Notes: generated from the sequence alone by a model not told the origin. A stretch of 5,703 nt of DNA from Planctomycetaceae bacterium (GCA_009783865.1 WRCR01000279.1:1-5703); one strand, 5' to 3'; counted from the stretch's first letter, positions 1 to 5,703 are shown. Made by a program: numbers and translations.

Positions 1-1
1 G

Positions 2-673
2 GGCTACGCCGGTGTCGAGTTTGCCGGATACTACGGCTGCACTGCCGAGGAATTGAAAAAATTCCTCGGCGATTCCGGTTTGAAACCCTGCGGTACACAT
101 ACCGGATACGGCAGTATTAAACCCGACCAGATTGAACAAACGATTGAATTCAATAAGGGATACGGCAATAAGTATCTCGTCGTCCCGGGCGGAGTTCCCG
201 GCAATGATGAAGATACTTGGAAACAGCACGCCGAAATGTTCTCGAAAGCAGCCGAAACCGCTAAAAAAGCAGGAATGTATGTCGGCTATCATAATCATCA
301 GCACGAATTCAAAAAATTTCCCAACGGAAAATGCGCTTGGGAAGTACTCTTCGAGAATGCTTCACCGGATGTCTTTCAACAGATGGACATCGGACATTGC
401 GCAGCGGCAGGAGAAGACCCCATATTCTGGCTGAAGAAATTCCCGAAACGTCTCCGCACCGTTCATGCCAAAGAAGTGTACGGCAAAGAGGGATACAACG
501 GCGTTTTAGGCGTGTATCCCGAAGGCGGCAAATTTGTTGACTGGGACGCGGTGTTCCCCGTTCTGGAAGCCGATGGCTTGGAATGGTACATCGTTGAAAG
601 CGAAGCCCGTTCAAACACGCTGGAAGATGTCAAGGGCTGCGTTGACTTCTTGAAAAAGAAGGGACGTGCGTAG
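2..673 (+). CDS. Sugar phosphate isomerase/epimerase-like TIM-barrel protein, 5' partial
   Basis: The reading frame is open from the left edge (first full codon at 2) and ends at TAG 671-673, giving 223 residues. The visible protein starts GYAGVEFAGYYG, typical of the segment just after the first barrel strand, so I estimate 25-60 residues are missing (first strand, possibly a signal peptide). A TTG at 53 is internal and not the true start. Motifs, numbered from the first visible residue, are KPCGTHTGY (28-36), YLVVPGG (58-64), YHNHQHEF (96-103), MDIGH (128-132), HAKE (155-158) and WYIVESE (195-201). In this superfamily these positions line the barrel mouth and supply Glu/Asp/His ligands for a divalent metal. 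Relatives include hydroxypyruvate isomerases, inosose dehydratases and lyases acting on 3-keto sugars; substrate cannot be told from sequence. The MazG gene follows after 8 bases. Fold and superfamily are secure, the exact reaction is not. Confidence 0.92.
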   Translation, partial: GYAGVEFAGYYGCTAEELKKFLGDSGLKPCGTHTGYGSIKPDQIEQTIEFNKGYGNKYLVVPGGVPGNDEDTWKQHAEMFSKAAETAKKAGMYVGYHNHQHEFKKFPNGKCAWEVLFENASPDVFQQMDIGHCAAAGEDPIFWLKKFPKRLRTVHAKEVYGKEGYNGVLGVYPEGGKFVDWDAVFPVLEADGLEWYIVESEARSNTLEDVKGCVDFLKKKGRA

Positions 674-681
674 TTATTGGT

Positions 682-999
682 ATGCCCGAAAGCAAAGAAA
701 TAACGCTCCGCGATTTTCAAGAACTTATCCGCAAAATGTATTTCCGCAAAGATTCCGAGCGGGGAGCGGAAGCGACGTTTCTTTGGCTCATTGAAGAGGT
801 CGGCGAACTTGCCGCGGCTGTCCGCAATGGTGATGTTGCGAATCGGCGGGAAGAGTTTGCCGATGTCCTTGCGTGGCTGGCGACCATTGCCAACATTCTT
901 GATATTGATTTGACTGAATCAATACAGGAAAAGTACGGCACCGGTTGCCCGGGCTGCGGAAAGATGGTCTGTGTCTGTTCCGATTCCGAAAAACCTTAG
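682..999 (+). CDS. MazG-like nucleotide pyrophosphohydrolase with C-terminal Cys cluster
   Basis: This 105-residue cytoplasmic protein carries the all-alpha NTP-pyrophosphatase (MazG/dUTPase-like) signature. E38, E39 and E42 lie in IEEVGEL, and E58 and D61 in EEFADVLAWL, matching the family pattern EExxE...ExxD that binds Mg2+ and the triphosphate. The family hydrolyses NTPs or dNTPs to NMP and pyrophosphate, often as house-cleaning; the nucleotide preferred here is unknown. Only one MazG repeat is present, as in short MazG-like proteins rather than two-domain E. coli MazG. After the helical core, the tail from G86 has CPGC (C89, C92) and CVC (C97, C99), a four-cysteine arrangement that could bind zinc. 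The ATG at 682 lies 8 bases after the previous stop, with no good Shine-Dalgarno, so translational coupling is likely. It shows no obvious link to the sugar or glycan genes beside it. Confidence 0.9.
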   Translation: MPESKEITLRDFQELIRKMYFRKDSERGAEATFLWLIEEVGELAAAVRNGDVANRREEFADVLAWLATIANILDIDLTESIQEKYGTGCPGCGKMVCVCSDSEKP

Positions 1000-1036
1000 T
1001 AAAATACTAAACATTCCCTGACTGCCTTTGCCTAAA

Positions 1037-2002
1037 ATGACCGAATTTGACAGACAAATTTCTGATTCGGAAACAAGCGGGGAACACAATTTCCCGCTCG
1101 TTTCGGTCATCATTCCGGCTTATAATTCGGAAAAATTCGTTGCCGAAACAATTCAATCGGTGATATCGCAAACCTACGCCAATTGGGAGTGTATCGTTGT
1201 TAATGACGGTTCGACTGACAACACTGCCGAAGTTGTCAAACCGTTCCTGCAGGACGACCGTATCCGTCTCGTACACAAAGAAAACGGCGGTTTGTCGTCT
1301 GCCAGAAATGCCGGAATGGAAAAGGCAACCGGCGAATTATTCGCCTTTCTCGATGCTGATGACATTTGGCTGCCGGAAAAGTTGGAAAAATCCATAGCAT
1401 TTTTTAATCAGCACCCCGAAGCAGGTGTTTGCGGCACAAATAAGCAAAATTTCAATTCACAAGGTATAATTCCGAATTCTGCTGAAACCGGCGGAGTTTA
1501 TAGCAGTGACGCAACCGTCGCTATTTTTACGGCAGAGTTGTCCATTCCGGCTTCTTCGATAATGATTCGCCGAAGAGTTTGGGATACGATAGGCGGCTTT
1601 GATGAACACTATCGGTATGCAGAAGATTACGATTTTCTATTGCGTGCATCGGCTGAATTTCCAATATGCAAGTTAAATGATGTTTTGCTGAATTATCGTG
1701 TCGGCGAAAAAACCAGTCTTTCGTATCTATACGGTGATAAGCGGCGTGACCTTGTTATGTATACTATCATTCCGAAGTTCCGCCGGTTATATCCTGGTAA
1801 GGTGAAATGGTATCACGTTATGCAACTTTGTGCTGATATTTACCGCAATAGGGCAGACCGCAAAACAAAATTCACAGAAAAGACGTATTGGCTGCTCCGC
1901 TCGCTGCTGTGTAATCCGTTCCGTTTAGAAGTGTATTATCTGCTCGTGCGGCAGTTTTTACCGCAAGGATTGATACAGACACTGAAACGTTTGCGGGGGT
2001 AA
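1037..2002 (+). CDS. Glycosyltransferase family 2 (GT-A fold)
   Basis: This 321-residue protein is probably a cytoplasmic inverting glycosyltransferase moving a sugar from a nucleotide-sugar donor to a glycan or lipid-linked acceptor. The GT-A domain starts at about residue 20 with LVSVIIPAYNS (21-31), then VVNDGSTDNT (54-63), NGGLSSARNAG (83-93), the metal-binding DADD (106-109), and the ED pair at 196-197 in YAEDYDF, the likely catalytic-base region. YRV (220-222) ends the core. The C-terminal 90 residues are helix-like and partly hydrophobic, possibly membrane-associating, but no clear transmembrane segment is visible. I chose ATG 1037. TTG 1028 is in frame and would add three residues, and a stop at 1019-1021 excludes anything longer. 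No Shine-Dalgarno is seen for either. The methyltransferase-like gene begins 28 bases downstream, and with the GT-C gene they form a glycan cassette. A strong hairpin lies within codons 12-23. Donor and acceptor cannot be predicted. Confidence 0.95.
   Translation: MTEFDRQISDSETSGEHNFPLVSVIIPAYNSEKFVAETIQSVISQTYANWECIVVNDGSTDNTAEVVKPFLQDDRIRLVHKENGGLSSARNAGMEKATGELFAFLDADDIWLPEKLEKSIAFFNQHPEAGVCGTNKQNFNSQGIIPNSAETGGVYSSDATVAIFTAELSIPASSIMIRRRVWDTIGGFDEHYRYAEDYDFLLRASAEFPICKLNDVLLNYRVGEKTSLSYLYGDKRRDLVMYTIIPKFRRLYPGKVKWYHVMQLCADIYRNRADRKTKFTEKTYWLLRSLLCNPFRLEVYYLLVRQFLPQGLIQTLKRLRG
1070..1104 (+). repeat. Strong inverted repeat (hairpin) inside the start of the GT2 gene
   Basis: The left arm GAAACAAGCGGGGAA (1070-1084) and right arm TTTCCCGCTCGTTTC (1090-1104) are separated by a five-base loop (CACAA). 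Pairing by hand gives 13 Watson-Crick pairs, one G-U wobble (1082/1092) and one A-C mismatch (1075/1099). It begins 33 bases after the ATG at 1037, in the variable linker just before the GT-A domain. No T-run follows on either strand, so it does not look like an intrinsic terminator. Pairing is direct observation; any function in translation, RNA processing or attenuation is inference. Confidence 0.7.
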
Positions 2003-2030
2003 ACTATCACCCTCCATTATCCAAACACTT

Positions 2031-2663
2031 ATGAAAAAATTCATTCTCAAACTCATACGCTTTTGTGCAAATCTGTCAATGTGCTTTTGTAAAAAAGGCA
2101 AACAGGTTGACCAGTATTATCTCAAGATGCACATCAACCGTTTAGATGACGGCAAACAGGGCGACGGCAAGAAGACGCTAGCCGTCAGCCGGTCACGGGA
2201 TACCGCCGAAAGAATCGGGTTGGGAAAATCCGAAATTCTCGAAACGTTTTATCCGGATGTCGATATTCTTAACCTTCCGTATGAAGACAACACCTTTGAT
2301 TACGTTGTTTGCGGAATGGTTCTCGAACACGTTGAAGGTGATGTTCGGCAGGCAATTAGCAAGTGCAAACGAGTTTTGAAGCCCGGCGGTATCGTTTATC
2401 ATACCACAAATTTTGCCTATCCGGTTCACGGTGCGCCGTATGATTTCTGGCGGTTCACAACGCACGGTCTGAAACTACTGCATAAAGATTGGTCGGAAAT
2501 CATTGAAGTCGGCAGTTGGGGCAACACTTATCTTCTTGCTCTGCGGATACCTGATTTGTTTTACATTAAAACGCCGGAGTGCCGTTTTCATCCGCTGCAC
2601 TACATTGCAACACGGAACGAAGAAGATATGCCGCAAACCGTTTGGATTATCGCACGAAAATAA
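2031..2663 (+). CDS. SAM-dependent methyltransferase-like protein (type 11-like), atypical motif I
   Basis: This 210-residue protein resembles class I methyltransferases of the Methyltransf_11 group. Visible landmarks are the acidic segment ILNLPYEDNTFDYVV (79-93), VLEHVE (97-102), RVLKPGG (114-120) and YDFWRFT (137-143). The last is often found in methyltransferases of surface-polysaccharide clusters. The expected SAM-binding motif I (a strand ending in D/E then GxGxG) is not visible. Its place, about residues 49-66, holds LAVSRSRDTAERIGLGKS. The N-terminus (residues 4-20) is hydrophobic with three cysteines between basic residues, perhaps a membrane-associating helix. ATG 2031 is the first start after the previous stop, 28 bases away, with no Shine-Dalgarno. 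Being between GT2 and GT-C genes, it probably modifies a glycan precursor or acceptor. It is either an active divergent methyltransferase or one that has lost SAM binding; sequence alone does not decide. Confidence 0.85.
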   Translation: MKKFILKLIRFCANLSMCFCKKGKQVDQYYLKMHINRLDDGKQGDGKKTLAVSRSRDTAERIGLGKSEILETFYPDVDILNLPYEDNTFDYVVCGMVLEHVEGDVRQAISKCKRVLKPGGIVYHTTNFAYPVHGAPYDFWRFTTHGLKLLHKDWSEIIEVGSWGNTYLLALRIPDLFYIKTPECRFHPLHYIATRNEEDMPQTVWIIARK

Positions 2664-2691
2664 TTAACTTTTTGAAACATTTACGAAGAAT

Positions 2692-4194
2692 ATGAATTAT
2701 AAAATAATCGGTGTTTTATTTTGTCTGCTTCTCACTGCCGGTTTTATGCGCTTTTACAAACTCGGTGAATGGTCTTTCACTAATGATGAAATTCCAACGC
2801 ATATTGAAGCGTTCAATCTGTTTGAGCCGAACCGTGTTCTGCCGGAAATCGCAAAATTCGAAGCCCAACCGTCACACGATCTTATGGTGCCGCAACTTAA
2901 AACACTGCCGCGTCTGATTCCTGCCGCTCACTTTGTTCATTGGGTTGATTACAAACTTTTCGGCGAAGACGAATTCGGCAGCCGGGTTTTAATGGCAGCA
3001 ATCGGAACTCTTAACATCGGCGTTATTTTTCTGCTTGGTATTCCGCTGTTCGGTTTCGGCGGCAGCGTGATACTTGCCGTTGTTGTAATGCTGTTTCCGG
3101 AACATATATATTACAGTCAGTACAGTCGTTTTTATATTCAGACGTTTTTCTTATCGTCTGTCGTTTTCCTTATCGGCGGATATATCTCACAAAACATACG
3201 AGACACCGGTTTTTACCAGCGGTTAACCGCCGCTGTCGTCATCGGACCTCTTGCAATTTTAATGGTGCTGACACATTCAATAACGGGAGTTGTCTGGGGA
3301 ATTGTGTTAGTTGCAATTTTTGCCGAGTTCATTTTTCAGAAAAAACAGATAAACAAACACGATTTAACGATTGCGGCTATTCTAACATTCTGGTCGCTAA
3401 TCCTTCTTGCAGTTTATTTTCTGCACATTCGTCCGATAACATCAAATTGGAACGGAGGTGAACCGACCGGCACTTCGGTATGGGGCGGTGTCCAAAGTAT
3501 CGTATTAAATAAACTCGGCTGGCAATTTTCAATGCTGTCTCTGCTTGGCGGTATCGTAATGCTGCTGCGTAAAGAAATATATCATCTAACCTGTGCAGCG
3601 GGCTGTCTCGCTGTAATTATAATTTTGCCGAATTATGTTCCTTGGACGGCTTACACTTTTCTGTTTCTCTTTCCATTCCTCGTTTTACTTGCAAACGGGA
3701 TTGACATCATTCGGCAATGGATTGCGTCCGCCCCGATTCAATATGCAAGAACGTGGAGTACTGCTGTCTGCGTTATTTTTCTCCTGACGAATCTGCATTC
3801 AATAAAAAGTTATTACAAAGACGGCAACCGCTATCAATGGAAAAATGTTGCCTCATTTATTTTGGAAAAATATCCCGATGTAGAAAATGTTCTTTTTCTG
3901 AGTTATCCGGCAAATCCGTTATATCGGTATTTACCGGATAAGAACGTCTGGTATATTTGTGTAACGAAAGGAATAAGACGTACCGACTCCGACTATTTTC
4001 AGGAGAGGTATGCAAGTTATGCTTCAACTCATGACACGTATGTATTGGTGATTGTTCATGCTTCATACGAAAATCTAAAATTGGAGAAACGCCGTATGGT
4101 CGATGAGAATACTCAGTATTTGACCAGTATCGGAGCGGATAGAGACGATAGAGTACCGATGCTTGTCGATGTATTTATATCGAATTCTCCTTGA
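2692..4194 (+). CDS. GT-C membrane glycosyltransferase, family 39/ArnT-like
   Basis: This 500-residue integral membrane protein probably transfers a sugar from a polyprenyl-phosphate donor to a glycan, lipid or protein on the outer face of the inner membrane. It has an N-terminal transmembrane helix (about 4-20), then a first outer loop with NDE (31-33); an acidic residue here is the catalytic hallmark of GT-C enzymes of the PMT/ArnT type. FGEDEFGSRV (90-99) and SQYSRFYIQ (142-150) match the conserved FG..E..R and SQ..R.Y segments of this group. By eye there are about 10 or 11 hydrophobic spans (around 100-119, 122-137, 152-165, 179-212, 225-245, 278-292, 298-313, 318-338, 353-368). A soluble C-terminal domain follows (about 370-500). 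ATG 2692 lies 28 bases after the methyltransferase-like stop, with no good Shine-Dalgarno. Last gene of the apparent operon. Family is well supported; sugar and acceptor unknown. Confidence 0.88.
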   Translation: MNYKIIGVLFCLLLTAGFMRFYKLGEWSFTNDEIPTHIEAFNLFEPNRVLPEIAKFEAQPSHDLMVPQLKTLPRLIPAAHFVHWVDYKLFGEDEFGSRVLMAAIGTLNIGVIFLLGIPLFGFGGSVILAVVVMLFPEHIYYSQYSRFYIQTFFLSSVVFLIGGYISQNIRDTGFYQRLTAAVVIGPLAILMVLTHSITGVVWGIVLVAIFAEFIFQKKQINKHDLTIAAILTFWSLILLAVYFLHIRPITSNWNGGEPTGTSVWGGVQSIVLNKLGWQFSMLSLLGGIVMLLRKEIYHLTCAAGCLAVIIILPNYVPWTAYTFLFLFPFLVLLANGIDIIRQWIASAPIQYARTWSTAVCVIFLLTNLHSIKSYYKDGNRYQWKNVASFILEKYPDVENVLFLSYPANPLYRYLPDKNVWYICVTKGIRRTDSDYFQERYASYASTHDTYVLVIVHASYENLKLEKRRMVDENTQYLTSIGADRDDRVPMLVDVFISNSP

Positions 4195-4217
4195 ATTTCG
4201 TCTGCCGCCGTTATAAT
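4191..4217 (+). promoter_or_regulatory. Weak candidate upstream promoter
   Basis: TTGAAT (4191-4196) and a perfect TATAAT (4212-4217) are spaced by 15 bases, shorter than the preferred 16-18. The -35 overlaps the stop codon of the GT-C gene. It could serve as a second promoter for the oxidoreductase gene, but the spacing and the nearby better candidate make it uncertain. Confidence 0.25.
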
Positions 4218-4246
4218 TTGCCGCAGAACTTCCAACGTGCGGCGAA
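4217..4246 (+). repeat. Inverted repeat between the GT-C gene and the oxidoreductase
   Basis: TTTGCCGCA (4217-4225) pairs with TGCGGCGAA (4238-4246) over nine pairs including one G-U wobble, with a 12-base loop. It lies 23 bases after the GT-C stop and ends four bases before the -35 of the oxidoreductase promoter. No T-run follows, so a classical intrinsic terminator is doubtful. It could be a weak 3'-end hairpin or a regulator-binding operator. Confidence 0.45.
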
Positions 4247-4250
4247 ACTC

Positions 4251-4278
4251 TTGACTTCCCGAAAGAATAAACTACAAT
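4251..4278 (+). promoter_or_regulatory. Sigma70-type promoter of the oxidoreductase gene
   Basis: The -35 TTGACT (4251-4256) and -10 TACAAT (4273-4278) are each one mismatch from consensus and separated by 16 bases. Transcription would begin near 4285, giving a leader of about 37 bases that contains the Shine-Dalgarno at 4310-4313. It implies that the oxidoreductase is transcribed separately from the genes to its left. Confidence 0.6.
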
Positions 4279-4309
4279 CCTGTTTTCGTTTTCTAATTTG
4301 TCTCGTTTC

Positions 4310-4313
4310 GGAG
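4310..4313 (+). promoter_or_regulatory. Ribosome binding site deciding the oxidoreductase start
   Basis: GGAG sits eight bases before ATG 4322. It favours that ATG over the in-frame TTG at 4298, whose coding region would contain the site. It is the only clear Shine-Dalgarno before a gene start in this window. Confidence 0.7.
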
Positions 4314-4321
4314 TATTATTT

Positions 4322-5653
4322 ATGACAAAAATTTCCCATTCCCGCCGAAATTTTTTGAAGAGTGCTGCAATTTCCCCGCTCGTTATCGGGGCTGTTAATG
4401 CCGCAGTGCCAAAGGTTCACGCTGCCGAAGACAACACACTGAAAGTTGCACTGGTCGGCTGCGGCGGACGCGGCGGCGGTGCCGTTATGCAGGCACTTTC
4501 CACTGAAGGTCCCAAAAAACTGGTTGCCCTCGCCGATGTCTTCAATTATCGTTTAGAAGGCGTTTTGAACGGAGTCAAGCAGAAGTTTCCAAACGATGTC
4601 GATGTACCGCAAGAACGGCAGTTTGTCGGCTTTGACGCTTACAAAAATGCCGTTGATGCAGTCGGTCCCGGCGGTGTCGTTCTCTTTGCGTCTCCGCCGG
4701 CATTTCGTCCGCTGCACGTGGAATATGCCGTTGCCAAAGGATGCCATATCTTCATGGAAAAATCCTTTGCGGTCGACTCACCGGGGTATCGGAAGATGTT
4801 GAAAAACGGCGAAGAAGCAGCGAAAAAGAACCTCAAAGTTGTCGGCGGTCTAATGAGCCGCCACAGCAAACCGCTGCAAGGCGCAATCGAACAACTGCAC
4901 AATGGAATCATCGGCGAAAGAATCTGCTGCTGGGCTTACCGCACACATGGAGCAGTCGGCTTCGGTCCCAAAAAGGAAAGCGAAACCGACGTTGCGCATC
5001 AAGTCCGCAATTACAGCAATTTCACTTGGCTGAACGGTTCTTTCCTGCTTGACTGGCTGATTCATAATCTCGATGTCTGCTGCTGGGCAAAAGGCGCATA
5101 TCCGATTGCCGCGCAAGGACAAGGCGGTCGGCAAACCCGCACGGCGAAAGACCAGATGTTTGACCATTTTGCCGTTGAATATACTTTTCCCGACGGCACC
5201 CGTTTATTCGCACAGGCAAGACATCAAAACAACACTTGGGGCTGTTTCCAATCGTTTATTCAGGGTGCTTCCGGCTGTGCAATTATCGGCGAAGGCGTTC
5301 TGCACCCGAAAATTTACAAGGGATTCAAGCCAACGCCAGAAAATCTGATTTGGGAATACAAAGAAGCCGCTAAAGACCAATATCAGATTGAACATGATAT
5401 GTTGTTTGACTGTATCCGCAACGATAAACCGATTAACGAAACGGAACGCTGCTGTTTCACAACGATGACCGGCATTCTCGGCAGAATGGCGGCAGAGTCA
5501 GGTCAATGGGTTACTTGGGACGAGGCGGTTAATTCCAATATCGAATTAGCACCGAATCTCGCTCAACTGACAATGGACGGCCCCGCTCCGGTAATGCCGG
5601 ACAACGACGGTAATTACCCGATTGCAATGCCCGGAATAACGAAAGCGGTGTAA
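4322..5653 (+). CDS. Tat-exported Gfo/Idh/MocA family oxidoreductase
   Basis: This 443-residue protein is probably an NAD(P)-dependent sugar or cyclitol oxidoreductase acting outside the cytoplasm. Residues 7-13 (SRRNFLK) are a textbook twin-arginine motif, followed by a hydrophobic stretch (14-29) and a likely signal peptidase site after VHA (32-34). The Rossmann domain follows: VALVGCGGRGGGA (42-54) is the dinucleotide loop and LADVF (70-74) ends the second strand. The catalytic lysine is K147 in EKSFAVD, where the usual proline of EKP is serine. D244 and H248 in DWLIHNLD have the D-x3-H spacing of the inositol dehydrogenase active site. The C-terminal domain is a beta-sheet dimerisation/substrate domain. 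Many Planctomycetota and Bacteroidota carry multiple Tat-exported paralogues. Its own promoter and Shine-Dalgarno lie just upstream, so it starts a new unit. Substrate unknown; role in catabolism of an oxidised sugar or glycoside is inference. Confidence 0.95.
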   Translation: MTKISHSRRNFLKSAAISPLVIGAVNAAVPKVHAAEDNTLKVALVGCGGRGGGAVMQALSTEGPKKLVALADVFNYRLEGVLNGVKQKFPNDVDVPQERQFVGFDAYKNAVDAVGPGGVVLFASPPAFRPLHVEYAVAKGCHIFMEKSFAVDSPGYRKMLKNGEEAAKKNLKVVGGLMSRHSKPLQGAIEQLHNGIIGERICCWAYRTHGAVGFGPKKESETDVAHQVRNYSNFTWLNGSFLLDWLIHNLDVCCWAKGAYPIAAQGQGGRQTRTAKDQMFDHFAVEYTFPDGTRLFAQARHQNNTWGCFQSFIQGASGCAIIGEGVLHPKIYKGFKPTPENLIWEYKEAAKDQYQIEHDMLFDCIRNDKPINETERCCFTTMTGILGRMAAESGQWVTWDEAVNSNIELAPNLAQLTMDGPAPVMPDNDGNYPIAMPGITKAV

Positions 5654-5703
5654 GAGTGTTATTATATTGAAAACGAGAAAGATATTTTATTCCAATGAAA
5701 TAC

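Noticed and set aside
309..614. Antisense open frame of about 100 codons within the TIM-barrel gene
   Set aside because: It is fully opposite a gene with clear family motifs, and its translation is rich in Arg, Pro, Ser and Cys with no recognisable domain.
996..1010. TTAGTA-AAA-TACTAA inverted repeat over the MazG stop codon, with a TAAAAT -10-like sequence
   Set aside because: The six-pair stem is AT-rich with a three-base loop and no T-run, and no -35 element lies at the right distance, so neither terminator nor promoter is supported.
1028..1036. TTG start at 1028 for the GT2 gene
   Set aside because: The ATG three codons later is a stronger start codon and neither has a Shine-Dalgarno; the choice changes only three residues and remains open.
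2008..2015. CACCCTCC resembling the anti-Shine-Dalgarno sequence before the methyltransferase-like gene
   Set aside because: It has the wrong polarity to bind 16S rRNA and is best explained as chance or as part of the weak hairpin there.
4298..4321. TTG start at 4298 adding eight residues to the oxidoreductase
   Set aside because: ATG 4322 has a well-placed GGAG and puts the twin-arginine motif at residues 7-13; the TTG start would swallow the Shine-Dalgarno and has none of its own.
4639..5167. Overlapping antisense open frames within the oxidoreductase gene
   Set aside because: They shadow a strongly supported gene, have no start signals and encode no recognisable motif.
5695..5703. Possible start of a next gene (ATG AAA TAC) at the right edge
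   Set aside because: Only three codons are visible, and the purine-rich GAGAAAG is about 13 bases upstream, too far for a convincing ribosome site. It may be real but cannot be supported here.
1..5703. Search for tRNA, rRNA, CRISPR arrays, insertion sequences and phage or attachment sites
   Set aside because: No cloverleaf, regularly spaced direct repeats, transposase-like protein or terminal inverted repeats were seen; genes cover almost the whole window.

Overview
The window holds six protein-coding genes, all on the + strand and tightly packed. The first is cut by the left edge. No RNA genes, mobile elements or CRISPR arrays are visible. The mix suggests a member of the Planctomycetota or a related PVC lineage, perhaps a gut-associated Thermoguttaceae-like organism. 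The reasons are a Tat-exported Gfo/Idh/MocA oxidoreductase, a TIM-barrel sugar isomerase/epimerase-like protein, a MazG-type protein with a cysteine-rich tail, and few Shine-Dalgarno sequences. This assignment is inference from family resemblance; nothing in the window is a taxonomic marker.

Layout. Positions 2-673 encode the C-terminal 223 residues of a TIM-barrel protein of the sugar phosphate isomerase/epimerase (AP endonuclease 2-like) superfamily. Eight bases later comes a short MazG-like nucleotide pyrophosphohydrolase (682-999). Then follows a surface-glycan cassette: a GT-A family 2 glycosyltransferase (1037-2002), a SAM-methyltransferase-like protein without a recognisable glycine-rich motif I (2031-2663), and a multi-spanning GT-C/family 39-like glycosyltransferase (2692-4194). 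Gaps between these five genes are 8 to 37 bases, with no convincing promoter or terminator, so they could be one transcript.

A 127-base spacer (4195-4321) carries an inverted repeat, a good sigma70-type promoter and the only clear Shine-Dalgarno site of the window. It leads into a Tat-exported Gfo/Idh/MocA oxidoreductase (4322-5653). The last 50 bases hold nothing certain.

Function. The two outer genes look like carbohydrate conversion. Gfo/Idh/MocA oxidoreductases and TIM-barrel isomerase/lyase-like proteins work together in some oxidised-sugar pathways, though here they lie on either side of other genes. The middle three look like assembly and decoration of a cell-surface glycan: a cytoplasmic GT2, a modifying methyltransferase-like protein, and a membrane GT-C that would use a polyprenyl-linked donor.

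The least expected structure is a strong 15-base-arm hairpin at 1070-1104, inside the first 25 codons of the GT2 gene. I did not find a clearly novel multi-gene system; most of the window is ordinary accessory metabolism and glycan biosynthesis.
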